Shown: piece after piece, positions 13,701 to 23,246 of the stretch
Layout of the letters: each line of letters starts with the position of its first letter
Position numbering within the stretch: the stretch's first letter is position 1
Origin: Mycolicibacterium aubagnense
GTDB lineage: Bacteria > Actinomycetota > Actinomycetes > Mycobacteriales > Mycobacteriaceae
DNA length: 64,000 bases
NCBI RefSeq assembly: GCF_010730955.1
Contig: NZ_AP022577.1
Coordinates: 372,001 to 436,000 of the forward strand
Reading direction: 5' to 3'
Program-made: the position numbers and the translations under genes
Notes under the pieces: generated by a model
Databases searched by the model: none
Told to the model about the DNA's origin: nothing
What the model saw: the letters and a program-made list of their open reading frames with translations, nothing else

Positions 13701-14043
13701 GGCCTTCGCTCAGACCAGCAAGTTTGCCGAGTCGTTCGCGAACATCGGGCGCGGCGGTGCGGGCACCAGCGAATTCCTCGCGGAGTTCCATGCGCTGTCG
13801 GAGGAGGAGCGGCCGGCTCGTCTGAGGCGCCTGATCACGGACGCTATGTCTATGATACTCAGGCGATCTGTTGATCCCGATCGTCCGCTGGCCGAGTATG
13901 GCCTCGATTCGCTCGGGGCGCTTGAACTGCGGACACGTATCGAGGCCGAGACGGGAGTCCGGATCGGGTCTTCGGACATCACGAATGTTCGGGCTCTGGC
14001 AGAACGCCTGGGGGAGGCGATTTCGACGGCGATTTCGACATGA
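7756..14043 (+). CDS. Mas/Pks5-type iterative fully reducing type I polyketide synthase
   Basis: This 2095-residue synthase has the KS-AT-DH-ER-KR-ACP order and length of mycocerosic acid synthase (2111) and Pks5 (about 2108). KS (about 8-430) has active Cys178 in VDSACSSSL plus the His motifs EAHGTGT and NVGHAQ. AT (about 536-850) has Ser623 in GHSMGE and the VASH sequence seen in methylmalonyl-selecting Mas-type ATs. DH starts near 894, with [12 protein letters not shown] as in Mas. ER (about 1420-1720) has [13 protein letters not shown] has GGLSGLG near 1760, and the ACP carries Ser2052 in GLDSLG. It should elongate a fatty acyl starter with methylmalonyl-CoA to a multimethyl-branched acid. 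Placement between lipL and ileS next to papA/fadD genes matches pks5 in M. tuberculosis. The start is a GTG at 7756. It is the first gene of a four-gene operon. Confidence 0.93.
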   Translation: MGGSPTTPVAIIGMACRLPGGISSPEELWEALLRGDDLVTKVPLERWDAEEYYDPEPGVPGRSVSKWGAFIDDVAGFDADFFNISDREATAIDPQHRLILETSWEAVEHAGIDPATLAGSLTGVFVGMTAGDYQLLAADAHAIEGPYGFTGNNYSLASGRVSYHLGAHGPAYTVDSACSSSLLAVHHACRSLHDGESDAALAGGVNIMLEPRKMSSGSAQGMLSPTGHCHAFDVAADGFVSAEASVMFMLKRLDDAQRDGDRVLAVIRGTASNQDGHTVNIATPGEEAQVAVYRRALELGGIDPTTVGYIEAHGTGTPVGDPIEYSSLATVYGKQGAVILGSVKTNVGHAQSASGAVGLMKAVLALQHGEVPKNLYYNEMPAEMAAIPTGLFVPTDLVPWPATAGHPRRAAVSAYGLSGTNVHAVVEQAPAASSPRTVESEGQALGGKLLFPVSSTSAEELRRTAGKLADWAAAQGESLDLADTAYTLSRRRAHRPVRTTVLAEDAAGLIGALREVADSETPYERSAGTGDCGPVWVFSGQGSQWAAMGAGLLATEPAFAAAIAEIEPLIEAESGFSITEAITANEAVTGIDRIQPAVFAIQVALAATLRSYGVQPGAVIGHSMGESAAAVVSGALSLADGVKVICRRSNLMLKVSGSGAMASVELPAQQVLSELGARGVGDVVLAVVASPQSTVVGGDKDAIRALVKEWDERGIMAREVAVDVASHTPQVDPILDELADALEDLEPDEPTVPYYSATQYDPRDPADYDADYWVDNLRHTVRFGAAVQAALDDGFRVFIELAPHPLLVHAVNQNAAHQDIGIAALAAMRREQDVPNGLRDVVADLHNAGAAIDFSTIYPDGELVDVPLPTWTRNHLILTRDPHEQAPGGASLAVHPLLGAHVRLPEEPERHVWQSDVGTGMQPWLGDHQVHNVAALPGAAYCEMALGAAREVLGEASEVRNVTFEAMLLLEEETAVSAVATAVPSGDIDFLVETYQDGEQVRRAAATLHAVESGSADDALRPSYNLAKLVAAHTDDVDGGDLRAWFADRGIQYGPAFSGLTAAHTTAGTTVLAAVALPGAIRSQQSAYTVHPALLDACFQAVAAHPDLHGDTTGALMLPLGVAKLRAYESTRNAHYCYVKLTSLSPTAVEADIDVLDEHGAVLLAVTGLRLGTGVSEEGQRERLLGERLLNIEWRSQEAPVANVVDPGRWLLISAAADADSLTEKLSEVLQSDEADVSTMAWPADADHASNLESLQATLTAKPFKGVVIVTAAPEGPAASATVASAQRGVAQVEQLVQIVRGLPDVPGQPARLYVLTRGARTVLSADVANLEQGGIRGFMRAIGMEYPAMRPTQIDLDVQADVAHVAAELLSGSEEDETAWRSGEWFTARLNLSQLQPEERRTTVVRPETDGVQLQIRTPGDLSSAELAAYERVAPGPGQIEVSVAASNLNFADVLVAYGRYPSFEGRMPQPGADFAGVVTAVGPGVTDHQIGDRVAGISLTGAWKTFVTCDANLAVKIPDDLPEGSAAAVPSAHATAWYGLHNLARIQAGDKVLIHSATGGVGQAAIAIARAAGAEIYATAGSDDRRNLLRSWGIQHVYDSRSTAFAEEIRRDTDGYGVDVVLNSLPGAAQKAGVELLTFGGRFVEIGKRDIYGDTRMGLFPFRRNLSFYALDLALLTLTNPDLTRGMLETIFGQIAEGVLPVPDTTHYPLSDAATAIRVMGAAGHTGKLVLDIPHTGEFEAVLSPENAPVYRADGSYIVTGGLSGLGLFLADKLAAGGCGRIVLNARSEPSAKTQQAIEAVRSKGAEVEVVLGDIAAADTAARLVAAAESTGRPLRGVLHGAAVVEDATLPNITDELIERDWAPKVYGAWYLHEATAGSELDWFCSFSSAAAMVGSPGQAAYAAANSWLDAFTQWRRAQGLPAGAIAWGAWAKIGAGQGMAADDAMAIDPEDGAYAFDAIIRHDRAYAGYAPVAGADWLVAFAQTSKFAESFANIGRGGAGTSEFLAEFHALSEEERPARLRRLITDAMSMILRRSVDPDRPLAEYGLDSLGALELRTRIEAETGVRIGSSDITNVRALAERLGEAISTAIST

Positions 14044-14106
14044 CGGGTCAGGGTAGGGCGTCAAGGAAGCCGCACGCTGAATTCACCGAAGCACAGGAGA
14101 GTGAAC

Positions 14107-15576
14107 ATGGTTGCGATTAGGACCATCCATGACTGGATGGGCTCCTCGGGCGTTCTGACTTCCTGGAATCCCTCCTCGGCGTCGCTCACCAAGCTGCGCA
14201 ACGCGCCTGTCAGCCAGGTGCCGGTCAGCTACCAGCAGAGCCAGCACATCCGCGCGTTCCGTTCGCACGAGCGCAACGGCACGGACATGGCCCGACTGAA
14301 CATCGCCGCATGGGACATGCCGGGCAAGTGCGACGTCCGGGCGATGACGCACGTCATCAACGCCTACGTACGCCGGCACGACACCTTCCACAGCTGGTTC
14401 GAGCTCCTCGACGACGATTCGGTGGTGCGCCGGACGGCGAAGAGCCCGCGCGACATCAAGCTGGTGCCGACCGAGCACGGCGAGATGAACGCCCAGCAGT
14501 GGCGTGACCACGTGCTCGCCACGCCGGATCCGCTGCAGTGGGACTGCTTCCACTTCGGCATCATCCAGCGCGACGACCACTTCACCTTCTACTTCAGCAT
14601 CGATCACGTGCATACCGATGCGCTGCTGATGGGGCTGGTGCTGGTGGAGATCCACCTCATGTATGCGGCCCTGGTCAGCGGTGCGCCGCCGATCCCGTTG
14701 GCCGACGCCGGCAGCTACGACGACTACTGCGTCAAGCAGGCGGAGTACACCGCGTCGCTGACGCTGGAGTCCCCGGAGGTCAAGGACTGGATCAAGTTCG
14801 CCGAGGCCAACGACGGCACGCTGCCGTGCTTCCCGCTGCCCCTCGGTGACCCGACGGTGCCGTGCGGCGGCGAGATGCTCACCGTCCGGTTGATGGACAA
14901 GCATCAGTCGGAGCGGTTCGAATCGGCCTGCCTGTCGGCGGGTGCCCGGGTGATCGGCGGCGTGATCGCCTGCGCGGCGCTTGCCGAGCATGAACTCACC
15001 GGCCGGCCGGTCTACAACATCATCACCCCGACCACGACACGCCGCACCCCGGCCGAGTTCATGACGACGGGTTGGTTCACCGGCGTCGTGCCGATCAGCG
15101 TCCCGGTGGCGCCGGAATCGTTCGGTGACACCGCCCGCGCCATGCAGAAGGCGTTCGACGCCGGTATGGATCTGGCGCACGTCCCGTTCGAGCGGGTGCT
15201 CGAACTCGCCGAGGGCAAGGTCGCGTCGATCCGCAAAGCGGATCCCGGCGTGCCGATGGTGTCGTACCTGGACACCAACCTGCCGCCGCTGTCGCCGGCG
15301 ATCATGAACGAGTGGGAGCGGCTCAACGGCCGGGTGTACAGCGATGCCCGCTCGGCGTACCAGATCGGCATCTGGGTGAACCGTTCCGAGAAGGAAACGT
15401 CGGTCACCATCGCCTACCCGGACAACCCGATCGCCCGCGAATCCGTGGACAAGTACCTGCACGCGATGCGTGCCGTGTACCTGCGGGTGGCCGACGGTGG
15501 TTCGAATGCCGGCCGCTCGGAGGCCTTGCGCCACAACGGTTGCCGCAGCGAACTGATTCGAGCTGTGAAGGGCTGA
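14107..15576 (+). CDS. Polyketide-associated acyltransferase (PapA1/PapA3-like)
   Basis: This is a condensation-fold acyltransferase of 489 residues. Members of this family move polyketide or fatty acyl chains from a PKS or CoA onto trehalose or another sugar. The N-terminus (GVLTSWNPSSAS) resembles the G-x-L-x-x-W-x-P-S opening of PapA1/2/3. The catalytic motif is H167-V-H-T-D171, followed by Ala instead of the usual Gly. The ATG at 14107 is preferred because AGGAGA at 14095-14100 is correctly spaced for it; an in-frame GTG at 14101 abuts that site. It is 63 bp after the PKS and 3 bp before the next acyltransferase, so it is surely co-transcribed and probably unloads the PKS product. Confidence 0.88.
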   Translation: MVAIRTIHDWMGSSGVLTSWNPSSASLTKLRNAPVSQVPVSYQQSQHIRAFRSHERNGTDMARLNIAAWDMPGKCDVRAMTHVINAYVRRHDTFHSWFELLDDDSVVRRTAKSPRDIKLVPTEHGEMNAQQWRDHVLATPDPLQWDCFHFGIIQRDDHFTFYFSIDHVHTDALLMGLVLVEIHLMYAALVSGAPPIPLADAGSYDDYCVKQAEYTASLTLESPEVKDWIKFAEANDGTLPCFPLPLGDPTVPCGGEMLTVRLMDKHQSERFESACLSAGARVIGGVIACAALAEHELTGRPVYNIITPTTTRRTPAEFMTTGWFTGVVPISVPVAPESFGDTARAMQKAFDAGMDLAHVPFERVLELAEGKVASIRKADPGVPMVSYLDTNLPPLSPAIMNEWERLNGRVYSDARSAYQIGIWVNRSEKETSVTIAYPDNPIARESVDKYLHAMRAVYLRVADGGSNAGRSEALRHNGCRSELIRAVKG

Positions 15577-15579
15577 GCT

Positions 15580-16989
15580 GTGACGACCTCCACGCGCCCG
15601 TCGCGTGTGCCCTTGTTGCGCCGTTGGCGGGCTGACGGCGCCGACGATCAGAGCCGCGTGCTCGACTATGTCGACCAGGCGATGTTCCTGGGTCTGCGCG
15701 CCACCGGCCAGGCCGCGGTCATGCAGTTCGGCTGGGTCTATGAACACCCGGTGGACATGGACGGTTTGCGCCGGTTCCACTACAACTTCGGCCACGGTCT
15801 CGGCGGTCGCCAGATCGAACCGTCGATCTTGCCGTTCGGCCGGCACCGCTGGGTGTCGGCGCTCGGGCCACCGGCACCGATCCGGATGTACGAGACCGTG
15901 CGCCCCCGGTCGGAACTCGGCGACTTTCTGGACGAACACGCACAGATTCCGGTCGACCCGGAGTTCGGGCCGACGTGGCACATGGGTGTGCAACCGCTCG
16001 ACGACGGTGCCACGGTGGTCAGCCTGGTCGGTTCGCACTGCATCGCCGACGGCGGCGGCGCCATGCTGACGGTGTTCGAGTCGGTCACGGGCCAGCGGCG
16101 CGATCTCGGTCTGCCGCAGCCACGTTCGCGGTCTCGATGGGGCGCTGTGCGCGCCGACCTGCGCCAGACCTTCCGCGATCTGCCGGAGCTTGGCCGTTCG
16201 ATGAAGTCGGCGGCGAAGCAGGCCTACCAGAAGCGCAGCGAGCTGCGACGCTCCGGAAAGTCGCCGGCCGCACACCTGGATTCGGCCAGTGCCAAGGAAA
16301 ACCTGGTGGTGCCGGCGATCTTCGCGTTCATCGACGCTGCTGAATTCGATGCGCGGGCCAAAGCACTCGGCGGAAACAGCTATGCGCTGATCGCCGGGTT
16401 CGCCGCCCGATTGTCCGAGCGGATGGGGCGGTTCAGCGAGGCCGAAGGCGTGGTGCCGCTGGTCGTGCCGATCAACGACCGCACGCTGGAGGACACCCGG
16501 GCCAACGCAGTGCTCATCGGTGATGCCCGGGTGAATCCGAAGGGCGTCACCGAGGACCTGACGGAAACCCGGGCGGTCATCAAGGAAGCCCTGCGGAAGA
16601 TGCGTGAGGAGCCCGACGAGAAGTTGGAGCTGTTGCCACTCACGCCGTTCGTCCCCAAACGCGCCGTCACGCAGGCCGCGGACATCGCGGTCGGGTTCGG
16701 TGAGCTGCCGGTGTTCTGTTCGAACCTCGGGGTGCTGCCGGACGACCTGGCTCGGGTCGACGGGACTCCGGCCGAATACGTCATGGCTCGCGGTGTGGAC
16801 GGCCAGGTGCCCCGCGGGGTGCTGGAGCACCGCAAGGGCATTCTGACCGTCATCTCCATGCAGATGATCGGACGGGTGTCGATGGCGGTGATCGGGTACC
16901 AGCCGGGCGCCGAGAACACCAAGGCCACGCTGCGCGCGTACGTGGAAGAGACGCTGGCCGAGTTCGGCCTTTCTGCCGTCTACGAGTAA
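15580..16989 (+). CDS. Condensation/WS-DGAT-fold acyltransferase, first of a tandem pair
   Basis: This 469-residue protein has the HxxxDG acyltransferase signature intact (H153-C-I-A-D157-G158, in SHCIADGGGA). Blocks such as 'VPLVVPINDRT' and 'EDTRANAV' fit the CoA-dependent acyltransferase fold. It is clearly paralogous to the next gene: both share a DGLRRFHxNFGH segment, an 'LxLLPLTPFxPxRAV' block and a 'GYQxGAEN' C-terminal motif. The GTG start at 15580 is 3 bp after the papA stop. It most plausibly adds an acyl chain to the glycolipid made by this locus. It is distinct in sequence from classical PapA proteins, and I cannot name the acceptor. Confidence 0.8.
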   Translation: MTTSTRPSRVPLLRRWRADGADDQSRVLDYVDQAMFLGLRATGQAAVMQFGWVYEHPVDMDGLRRFHYNFGHGLGGRQIEPSILPFGRHRWVSALGPPAPIRMYETVRPRSELGDFLDEHAQIPVDPEFGPTWHMGVQPLDDGATVVSLVGSHCIADGGGAMLTVFESVTGQRRDLGLPQPRSRSRWGAVRADLRQTFRDLPELGRSMKSAAKQAYQKRSELRRSGKSPAAHLDSASAKENLVVPAIFAFIDAAEFDARAKALGGNSYALIAGFAARLSERMGRFSEAEGVVPLVVPINDRTLEDTRANAVLIGDARVNPKGVTEDLTETRAVIKEALRKMREEPDEKLELLPLTPFVPKRAVTQAADIAVGFGELPVFCSNLGVLPDDLARVDGTPAEYVMARGVDGQVPRGVLEHRKGILTVISMQMIGRVSMAVIGYQPGAENTKATLRAYVEETLAEFGLSAVYE

Positions 16990-17030
16990 TCCCGGTTCAG
17001 ACAATCGAAAAGTGAAGGGCCAGGTCTATC

Positions 17031-18443
17031 TTGTCCACTGATACCCGGTCAAAGCGGACCGGTCGTCGCCGGTTCGCCAAGCTGCCGCTGGAGCTGGACC
17101 GTCCGCAGGACCGTCTGGACTACATGGACGAGGCGACGTTCCTGTCGTACCGGGCCAGTGGCCGGGTCCAGGTCATGCTGGCCCTGTGGTTCTTCGAGGG
17201 GCCCGTTGATCTCGACGGACTGCGCCGGTTCCATGCGAACTTCGGACACAGCCTCGCGGCCCGCCGGATCGAGCGCTCGCCACTGCCGTTCGGCCGGGCC
17301 CGGTGGGTTGCCGCTCCGGCCCTTGAGCGCCCCCTGGACATCGCCGAAACCCCGCGTCCGCGTGCGGAACTGACCGACTGGCTCGAAGAGCGGTCGCAGG
17401 TCCCGATCGATCCGGAACACGGTCCGGGCTGGCACCTGGGTGTCCAGTCGTTCAGCGACGGTTCGACGGCGGTCGCGCTGGCACTGTCGCATTGCCTGAT
17501 CGACGGGACCGGGGCAGTGGCCGCCATCATGGAGTCCGTGCTCGGCCAGGGCCGCGATCTGGGATACGCGCAGCCGGGCTCTCGGACCCGTTGGCAGGGC
17601 ATCCGCGCCGACCTGCGTCAGGCTCGGCGCGATTTCCCCGAGATCCGCCGGACCGTGGTGGCGGCCGCGAAGATGCTCCACCGCAGACGTCACGAGATTC
17701 GCAATTCCGGGGATACCCGGCCGGTGGTGACCCCAGGCGACCGCGATGAGTACGTGCTGATGCCGTTCGCGGGCACCCACATCGACGTCGCGCAGTGGGA
17801 TGCGAAATGCGAAGCCCTCGGCGGTAACACCTACTCGCTGGCCGCGGCATTCGCCGCCCGGCTGGGTGTCCGCATGGAACGACACCGCAAGCACGACAAC
17901 AACATCTCGCTCATGGTCGCGGTCAACGACCGGACCTCGATGGAGGACACCCGCGCCAACGCCATGGCGTTCGCCAACCTCACGGTCGACCCGACCCACG
18001 TCGCCAAGGACCTGACGGACCTGCGGGCGTCGCTACGGACCTCGCTCAGCACGGCCAAGGACCAGCCCGACGAGTCGTTCATCCTGCTGCCGCTGACGCC
18101 GTTCATTCCGCTGCGCGCGGTGAACAAGACGGCCGACCTCGTGCTTGGTGACATGCCGGTGACGTGCTCCAACTTCGCGGCGCTGCCGGATCTGATGTGC
18201 CGGCCCGACGGGGTCAACCAGGCCACGTTCCTCAACTGCTGGGGTGTCGAGCAGAAGGTCAAGAGGTCCGACATCGAGCGGCCGGGTGGCCTGCTGGTCG
18301 TCGCGTCCGGCCGGTACAACGGGCGGGTGAACCTCGGCATCGTCGGCTACCAGGTGGGGGCCGAGAACAGCCGGGCCATGCTGCGCGAGCTCGTCCAGCA
18401 GACGCTCGACGAGTTCGACCTCACGCCGCTGACCATCTACTAG
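17031..18443 (+). CDS. Condensation/WS-DGAT-fold acyltransferase, second of a tandem pair
   Basis: This 470-residue paralogue of the preceding protein carries H154-C-L-I-D158-G159 in SHCLIDGTGA, so the catalytic His and Asp are retained. It reads from a TTG at 17031, with GAAGGG about 11 bases upstream and a 41-bp gap to the previous gene. The two copies align end to end but differ in many positions, so the duplication is old and the copies are probably specialised for different acyl positions or donors. It ends the PKS operon; a strong hairpin at 18461-18489 follows. An alternative reading is that the pair works as a heterodimer. Confidence 0.8.
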   Translation: MSTDTRSKRTGRRRFAKLPLELDRPQDRLDYMDEATFLSYRASGRVQVMLALWFFEGPVDLDGLRRFHANFGHSLAARRIERSPLPFGRARWVAAPALERPLDIAETPRPRAELTDWLEERSQVPIDPEHGPGWHLGVQSFSDGSTAVALALSHCLIDGTGAVAAIMESVLGQGRDLGYAQPGSRTRWQGIRADLRQARRDFPEIRRTVVAAAKMLHRRRHEIRNSGDTRPVVTPGDRDEYVLMPFAGTHIDVAQWDAKCEALGGNTYSLAAAFAARLGVRMERHRKHDNNISLMVAVNDRTSMEDTRANAMAFANLTVDPTHVAKDLTDLRASLRTSLSTAKDQPDESFILLPLTPFIPLRAVNKTADLVLGDMPVTCSNFAALPDLMCRPDGVNQATFLNCWGVEQKVKRSDIERPGGLLVVASGRYNGRVNLGIVGYQVGAENSRAMLRELVQQTLDEFDLTPLTIY

Positions 18444-18460
18444 CGCGCCACCGGGCGTTT

Positions 18461-18489
18461 CCGCCCAGGCCCTCAGCGGGCCTGGGCGG
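18461..18489. terminator. Bidirectional hairpin terminator between the PKS operon and the glycosyltransferase
   Basis: CCGCCCAGGCCC (18461-18472) and GGGCCTGGGCGG (18478-18489) form a perfect 12-bp GC stem with loop TCAGC. It lies between two convergent genes. The minus-strand glycosyltransferase stop codon (18473-18475) sits in the loop, so its last codons encode half of the stem. A short T-run (CTTT) follows on the plus strand. Confidence 0.75.
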
Positions 18490-19711
18490 CTTTCTCCAAC
18501 AGATCCGCGGTGCGCGCGACGCTGTCCGCGGGTTTCGTCATGCGCGCCTGCGCAGCCCGGACCCGGGCTGCGCACTCCGGCTGCAGCGCCGTGCGCAGCG
18601 CGGCTTTCAGCGATGCCGGGGTGGTCTTCGAAAAGCGGCGTGACGCCCCGAGCCCCAGCTTCTTGATCTGCCCGGCCCACACCGGCTGGTCGGCGCTGAC
18701 CCACAGCACAACCGTCGGCACGCCTGCGCGCAGTCCTGCCGCCGTCGTGCCGGCGCCGCCGTGGTGGACCAGCGCCCGGCACAGCGGGAACACCGCGGCA
18801 TGGTTGACCGCGCCCACCAGCTTCACGTGGTCACCCAGCGTCGTGTGCGGCAGGTCCCAGACACCCGAGCTGATCAGGGCCCGCTCGCCGAGCTCGGCGC
18901 ACACCGTGTCGATCATCGCCACCGCGGCGGCGGGGGACTCCACGGGCATGCTGCCGAAGCCGAAGTAGATGGGTGGCCTGCCACCCGCGATCCAGTCCAT
19001 CACGTCGGCATCGGTGTCGGTCTGCAGCTCCATCGACATGGATCCCACGAGGGGCTTGGCATCGCCGTATTCGGCCGCCAGTCCCGGGAACAGCACCTCG
19101 TCGTAGGCCTGGATCTCCAGTGCGCCACGGTCTTCGATGCGGCGGACCGCCCGCACGGTCGCCGGCGGCAGACCCAGGGTGCGCCGCTGGATGTCCTCGG
19201 CTTCCTTCAACATGCGCCAGTGGAACCATTCGCCGACCGCGAAGCCGCGGCGGATCAGCGGCAACGGCAGCGGCACCGGCAGTACCTGGCTGTTGGGGCG
19301 GAACGGGAAGTAGTGCAGGGCGGCCAGCGGGATGTCGAAATGCTCGGCGACGTTGGCGGCCACCTCTTGATACGTGGTCCCGGCAAGGAGCAGATCCGCG
19401 CCGGCGGCGACCTCGGTGAGGGTGGCGTTCATGTCCTGCCAGCCCTGCGTCATGTAGTCCCTGAGTTCGCGGACCACGCTCACCGGGTTCTTGATGCTCA
19501 AATGGTCGCGAAAGATGTCCGCATCCAGTTGCTGCTGAGAATCTACGCCGTAGCTGGCGGGCATCGGAAGTCCCGTAGAAGCGACGAATGACACCAGATT
19601 CGGCGGCACAGCCATGCGTACTTCGTGGCCGCGACGCAGCAATTCTCTGGCCACAGCGCCGCTGGGCTCGATGTCTCCACGCGTGCCATGGATGGCGATA
19701 GCAAACTTCAC
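18473..19711 (-). CDS. Family 1 glycosyltransferase (sterol/rhamnosyltransferase-like, GPL/LOS Gtf type)
   Basis: This 412-residue GT-B enzyme starts MKFAIAIHGTRGDIEPS, the typical N-terminus of mycobacterial glycopeptidolipid and LOS-type rhamnosyltransferases. It ends with the nucleotide-sugar binding region containing HHGGAGTTAAGLRAGVP. Length agrees with Rv1524/Rv1526c and with Gtf1-3 (about 410-430). It lies antisense between the acyltransferases and mmpL, and starts 219 bp from the divergent mmpL ATG, so the two may share a regulatory region. The expected role is transfer of a deoxyhexose or glucose onto the lipid or sugar core of the product. The sugar donor cannot be predicted. Confidence 0.87.
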   Translation of the reverse strand: MKFAIAIHGTRGDIEPSGAVARELLRRGHEVRMAVPPNLVSFVASTGLPMPASYGVDSQQQLDADIFRDHLSIKNPVSVVRELRDYMTQGWQDMNATLTEVAAGADLLLAGTTYQEVAANVAEHFDIPLAALHYFPFRPNSQVLPVPLPLPLIRRGFAVGEWFHWRMLKEAEDIQRRTLGLPPATVRAVRRIEDRGALEIQAYDEVLFPGLAAEYGDAKPLVGSMSMELQTDTDADVMDWIAGGRPPIYFGFGSMPVESPAAAVAMIDTVCAELGERALISSGVWDLPHTTLGDHVKLVGAVNHAAVFPLCRALVHHGGAGTTAAGLRAGVPTVVLWVSADQPVWAGQIKKLGLGASRRFSKTTPASLKAALRTALQPECAARVRAAQARMTKPADSVARTADLLEKAAQAR

Positions 19712-19930
19712 AGAACGTCACACCTATCGGTCTGCCGCTGTTCTCCGCATTGCTGGGGCACCGATGGCAACAAGGACGTCCGGCGCCGACGGGCGCGGCG
19801 GGGGTTGGGTGACTTCATCACTGGCACACCCGATTACAGCATGGCGCCGGGTGTGCGGCTCTGTGACGGCGTCGATATTGCCGTACCGGTCGGTGCATCT
19901 GATCCGTTTGCGGCGTGTAGCCTGTCGGGG
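19712..19930. promoter_or_regulatory. Divergent promoter region of the glycosyltransferase and mmpL
   Basis: These 219 bp separate two divergent start codons. On the plus strand TAGCCT (19918-19923) fits the mycobacterial TANNNT -10 pattern and ends seven bases before the mmpL ATG at 19931. That would give a leaderless or nearly leaderless mRNA. No clear -35 element was found. A reading frame open from 19625 into mmpL is not used as the start because its first 102 codons do not look coding and overlap the opposite gene. Confidence 0.35.
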
Positions 19931-22900
19931 ATGCTGAAACGTGCCAGGCCAAGCGGTGCTTTGGCACATGCGGGTTTCGCCGCACTCGGCAAGTACGTGG
20001 TGCGGCGTCCCGTCGTGGTCCTGGCAGCCTGGGTCGGGTTGGCGGCCGTCCTATTTCTCGCGCTTCCGACGTTGATCGACGTCGCCGGCCGGCGCCCGCC
20101 ACCATTCCTGCCGGACGACGCGCCGACGCTGGTTGCCAGCAACACGATGAAGAACGCGTTCCGCGAAGCCGACGCCGGCAACGTCGCGGTCATCCTGCTG
20201 ACCGACGAGCACGGCATCAGCAAGGAAGACGAAGAGGTCTACCGCCGGCTCGTCGACAAACTGAATGCCGACAAGACCAACGTCAGGTCGACGCAGGACT
20301 TCATCCACATTCCCGAGCTGCGTCAGGTGATGATCAGCAAAGACGGCAAGGCGATGCAGCTGCCGGTCAGCCTGGTCGGCAGTATGGGCACCGGACCGGG
20401 CCAGCTCGCTTTCAGCAACGCTCAGCAGACCATCCAAGACGTGGTCAAGGGCAGCGATCTGACGCTGAACATCGTGGGCGCGTCGGCCACGTTTCAGGAC
20501 ATCAACGAAATCGGTGCCCGCGATCAGCACATGATCGAGACGGCGACCGCCGTCCTTGTCTTCTCGATCCTGATCATCGTCTACCGGAGTCTGGTGGCGA
20601 TGCTGCTGCCGCTGGTCACCATCGGCGTCTCACTGGTCGTCGCGCAGCAGTTGGTGGCCGGTCTCGGCCTGATGGGGCTCGCGGTCGGACCACAGACGCT
20701 CGTGCTGATGACCGGCATGATGATGGGTGCCGGGACCGACTACGCCATATTCCTGTTCAGCCGATATCAGGAGTTCATCAGACAGGGCGTTGCCAGTGAT
20801 CAGGCGCTGGTCTCTGCCCTGACGTCGATCGGTGAAGTCATCGCCGGCTCGGCCGGCACCGTCGCGATCACCTTCCTGGCGCTCTCGTTCGCCACCCTCG
20901 GGGTGTTCGCCACCATCGGCCCGGCGCTGGCGGTGACCGTGCTGGTCGGTTTCTTCGCGTCGGTCACGATGCTGCCGGCCCTGATCGTCCTCGTCGGACG
21001 GCGTGGCTGGATCAAGCCGCGCAAGGACATGACCGGCAAGTTCTGGCGCCGTTCGGGCGTCAACATCGTGCGCCGCCCGGTGACACATCTGGCCGGTAGC
21101 CTCGCAGTGCTGCTTGCGCTCGCCGGCTGCGCGACGCTGGTCCGCTACAACTACGACAACCGCAAGGACCTGGACCCGAGCGCGGCGAGCAACGTCGCAT
21201 ACGAGGCACTGAACAAGCATTTCCCGGTCAGCTCCACCATGCAGCAGTTCGTGCTGATCCAGTCGCCGCGTGACCTGCGCGCCCCGAAGTCACTGGCCGA
21301 CATGGAGCAGATGGCACAACGCATCGCGCAGTTGCCGCACATCGACGCGGTCCGTGGCATCACCCGGCCCACCGGCGACGTGCTGGAGCAGGCCAAGGCC
21401 ACGTATCAGGCCGGTGAGGTCGGCAGCAAGCTCAAGGACGCCTCGAACCTCATCAACAACAATGACGCCATGCTCCAGAAGCTGGTCGACGGCGAGTACC
21501 AGCTTGCCGACGCGCTGAACCAGATTCGCACGCAGGTGCTCGGGGGCATCGGCCCCGTGCGTTCCATGCTGACCCAGATGGCGGCGCTGCAGAAGCAGTA
21601 CGGCGGTTCGAAGACGCTGGACGATCTGGACAAGTCGGCCAAGATGGTGTCCGAGATGACCTCGCTGGGCGATGCCGTCGGTGGCCAGCTGGTCCGGGTC
21701 GGCGACGTCTACAAGTGGTCCGGAAAGGCCCTCGAGACGCTGAACGCGACGCCGTTCTGCAACTACTACCCAGCGTGCAACGACCTGAAGATCGGTCTGC
21801 AGAACGTCAACGACGGCAACGATCCCGAGACGGTCCAGAAGGTCATCAACCTCGGCCACATGCTGCAGCAGTACAAGAGCGACCCCGGCACGGACGACAA
21901 GGTCCGGGGCATGGGCACCAACATCGAGAACATCACGAGCCTGCTCAAGCAGCTGCGCCTCTACGACACCGCGGACCTCGAGAAGCGCCTGCAGCAGGCG
22001 GTCGACGGCGTGAATCTGCTCGCCGATTCGAGCAAGCAGCTCGCCGACGGTGTGAAGCTGTTGGTCGACCAGGTCCGGGGGATGGGCGGCGGCCTGAACC
22101 AGGCTTCGTCGTTCCTGCTAGGTATGCGCCGTGACGCCAACACCCCGCAGATGGCCGGTTTCTACGTGCCGCCCGAGATTCTGGGCCGGAATGAGTTCGA
22201 GAAGGCCGCGACGCTGTTCGTGTCGCCGGACGGGCACACGGTGCGCTACCTGGTGCAGACCGCGCTGAACCCGTTCGGCACAGAAGCCATGGACCAGACC
22301 AACGCGATCGTCAAGGCTGCCCAGACGGCACTGCCCAACACGACGCTGTCCGACGCCAAGGTGTCGATGGTCGGTCTGTCCGCGGTGAACCGCGACATCC
22401 GCGACTACTACAACAGCGACATCCAGTACATCGTGGTCGTCACGCTGATCGTGGTGTTCCTGATCCTGGTGCAGTTGCTGCGGTCCATTGTGGCGCCGCT
22501 CTACCTGGTGCTGTCGGTGGTGCTGTCGTACGGCTCGGCGCTGGGTATCGGCGTGGTGTTCTTCCAGTTCATCTTGGGCTACGACATCTCCTGGAGCGTG
22601 CCGGGTATCGCGTTCCTGGTGTTGGTGGCGGTCGGCGCCGACTACAACCTGCTGCTGATATCCCGAATACGTGACGAAGCGAAGTGGGGCGTGCGCTCGG
22701 CGATCGTGAAAACGGTCTCCGCGACCGGCGGCGTGATCACCTCTGCTGGTCTGATCTTCGCGGCATCGATGCTCGCCATGACGGTCAGTAGCATCCTGGG
22801 CGCCGTGCAGCTCGGCTTCATCATCGGTATCGGCCTGCTGCTGGACACCTTCATCGTTCGCACGGTGACGGTGCCGGCGACCGCGGCTCTGCTCGGCGAC

Positions 22901-23128
22901 GCCAACTGGTGGCCGTCCAAGTCGCCGCGCCGCAGGCGCGAAGAGGCCGAGCAGGCCGCGGCCCTCGCCGCCACCGAGCGGTTGATGGCCGAGCGACAGG
23001 CTCGCCGGGAGTCCGACGAGGTCGAACCCTGCCCGGAGTGTGGCTATGCGGCGACGTGTGATGCCTGCCAGATGACGACGGCCTTCGAGGCCGCCGGGGC
23101 GGTACAGCACCGCGGCTTCTTCGGCTGA
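19931..23128 (+). CDS. MmpL-family RND lipid transporter
   Basis: This 1065-residue RND transporter is of the mycobacterial membrane protein large family, which flips or exports cell-envelope glycolipids using the proton motive force. The layout is classical: one N-terminal helix (VVLAAWVGLAAVLFLALP), a periplasmic domain, five helices, a second large helical periplasmic domain (about 400-830), and a final helical bundle. Proton-relay Asp-Tyr pairs appear twice, as GTDYAIFLFSR and GADYNLLLISR. No MmpS partner is adjacent. The short cytosolic C-tail ends with the unusual cysteine cluster CPECGYAATCDAC. The ATG at 19931 begins where homology begins. It presumably exports the product of the adjacent PKS locus. 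Confidence 0.92.
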   Translation: MLKRARPSGALAHAGFAALGKYVVRRPVVVLAAWVGLAAVLFLALPTLIDVAGRRPPPFLPDDAPTLVASNTMKNAFREADAGNVAVILLTDEHGISKEDEEVYRRLVDKLNADKTNVRSTQDFIHIPELRQVMISKDGKAMQLPVSLVGSMGTGPGQLAFSNAQQTIQDVVKGSDLTLNIVGASATFQDINEIGARDQHMIETATAVLVFSILIIVYRSLVAMLLPLVTIGVSLVVAQQLVAGLGLMGLAVGPQTLVLMTGMMMGAGTDYAIFLFSRYQEFIRQGVASDQALVSALTSIGEVIAGSAGTVAITFLALSFATLGVFATIGPALAVTVLVGFFASVTMLPALIVLVGRRGWIKPRKDMTGKFWRRSGVNIVRRPVTHLAGSLAVLLALAGCATLVRYNYDNRKDLDPSAASNVAYEALNKHFPVSSTMQQFVLIQSPRDLRAPKSLADMEQMAQRIAQLPHIDAVRGITRPTGDVLEQAKATYQAGEVGSKLKDASNLINNNDAMLQKLVDGEYQLADALNQIRTQVLGGIGPVRSMLTQMAALQKQYGGSKTLDDLDKSAKMVSEMTSLGDAVGGQLVRVGDVYKWSGKALETLNATPFCNYYPACNDLKIGLQNVNDGNDPETVQKVINLGHMLQQYKSDPGTDDKVRGMGTNIENITSLLKQLRLYDTADLEKRLQQAVDGVNLLADSSKQLADGVKLLVDQVRGMGGGLNQASSFLLGMRRDANTPQMAGFYVPPEILGRNEFEKAATLFVSPDGHTVRYLVQTALNPFGTEAMDQTNAIVKAAQTALPNTTLSDAKVSMVGLSAVNRDIRDYYNSDIQYIVVVTLIVVFLILVQLLRSIVAPLYLVLSVVLSYGSALGIGVVFFQFILGYDISWSVPGIAFLVLVAVGADYNLLLISRIRDEAKWGVRSAIVKTVSATGGVITSAGLIFAASMLAMTVSSILGAVQLGFIIGIGLLLDTFIVRTVTVPATAALLGDANWWPSKSPRRRREEAEQAAALAATERLMAERQARRESDEVEPCPECGYAATCDACQMTTAFEAAGAVQHRGFFG

Positions 23129-23246
23129 GCCGGCCACCGCGTCATTCCACTGGGCTGGCGGACAGCCCGCACGGTTTCTTGTCCCGGCCATGCGCCGAAC
23201 TCAGCGGCTGGGCGCCGCGAGGCCGCCGTACGGCGGTCCCCGATAC

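Noticed and set aside
14083..17004. Long minus-strand frame opposite the PapA and acyltransferase genes
   Set aside because: Shadow of the real genes: low-complexity, Arg/His-rich translation with no recognisable motif.
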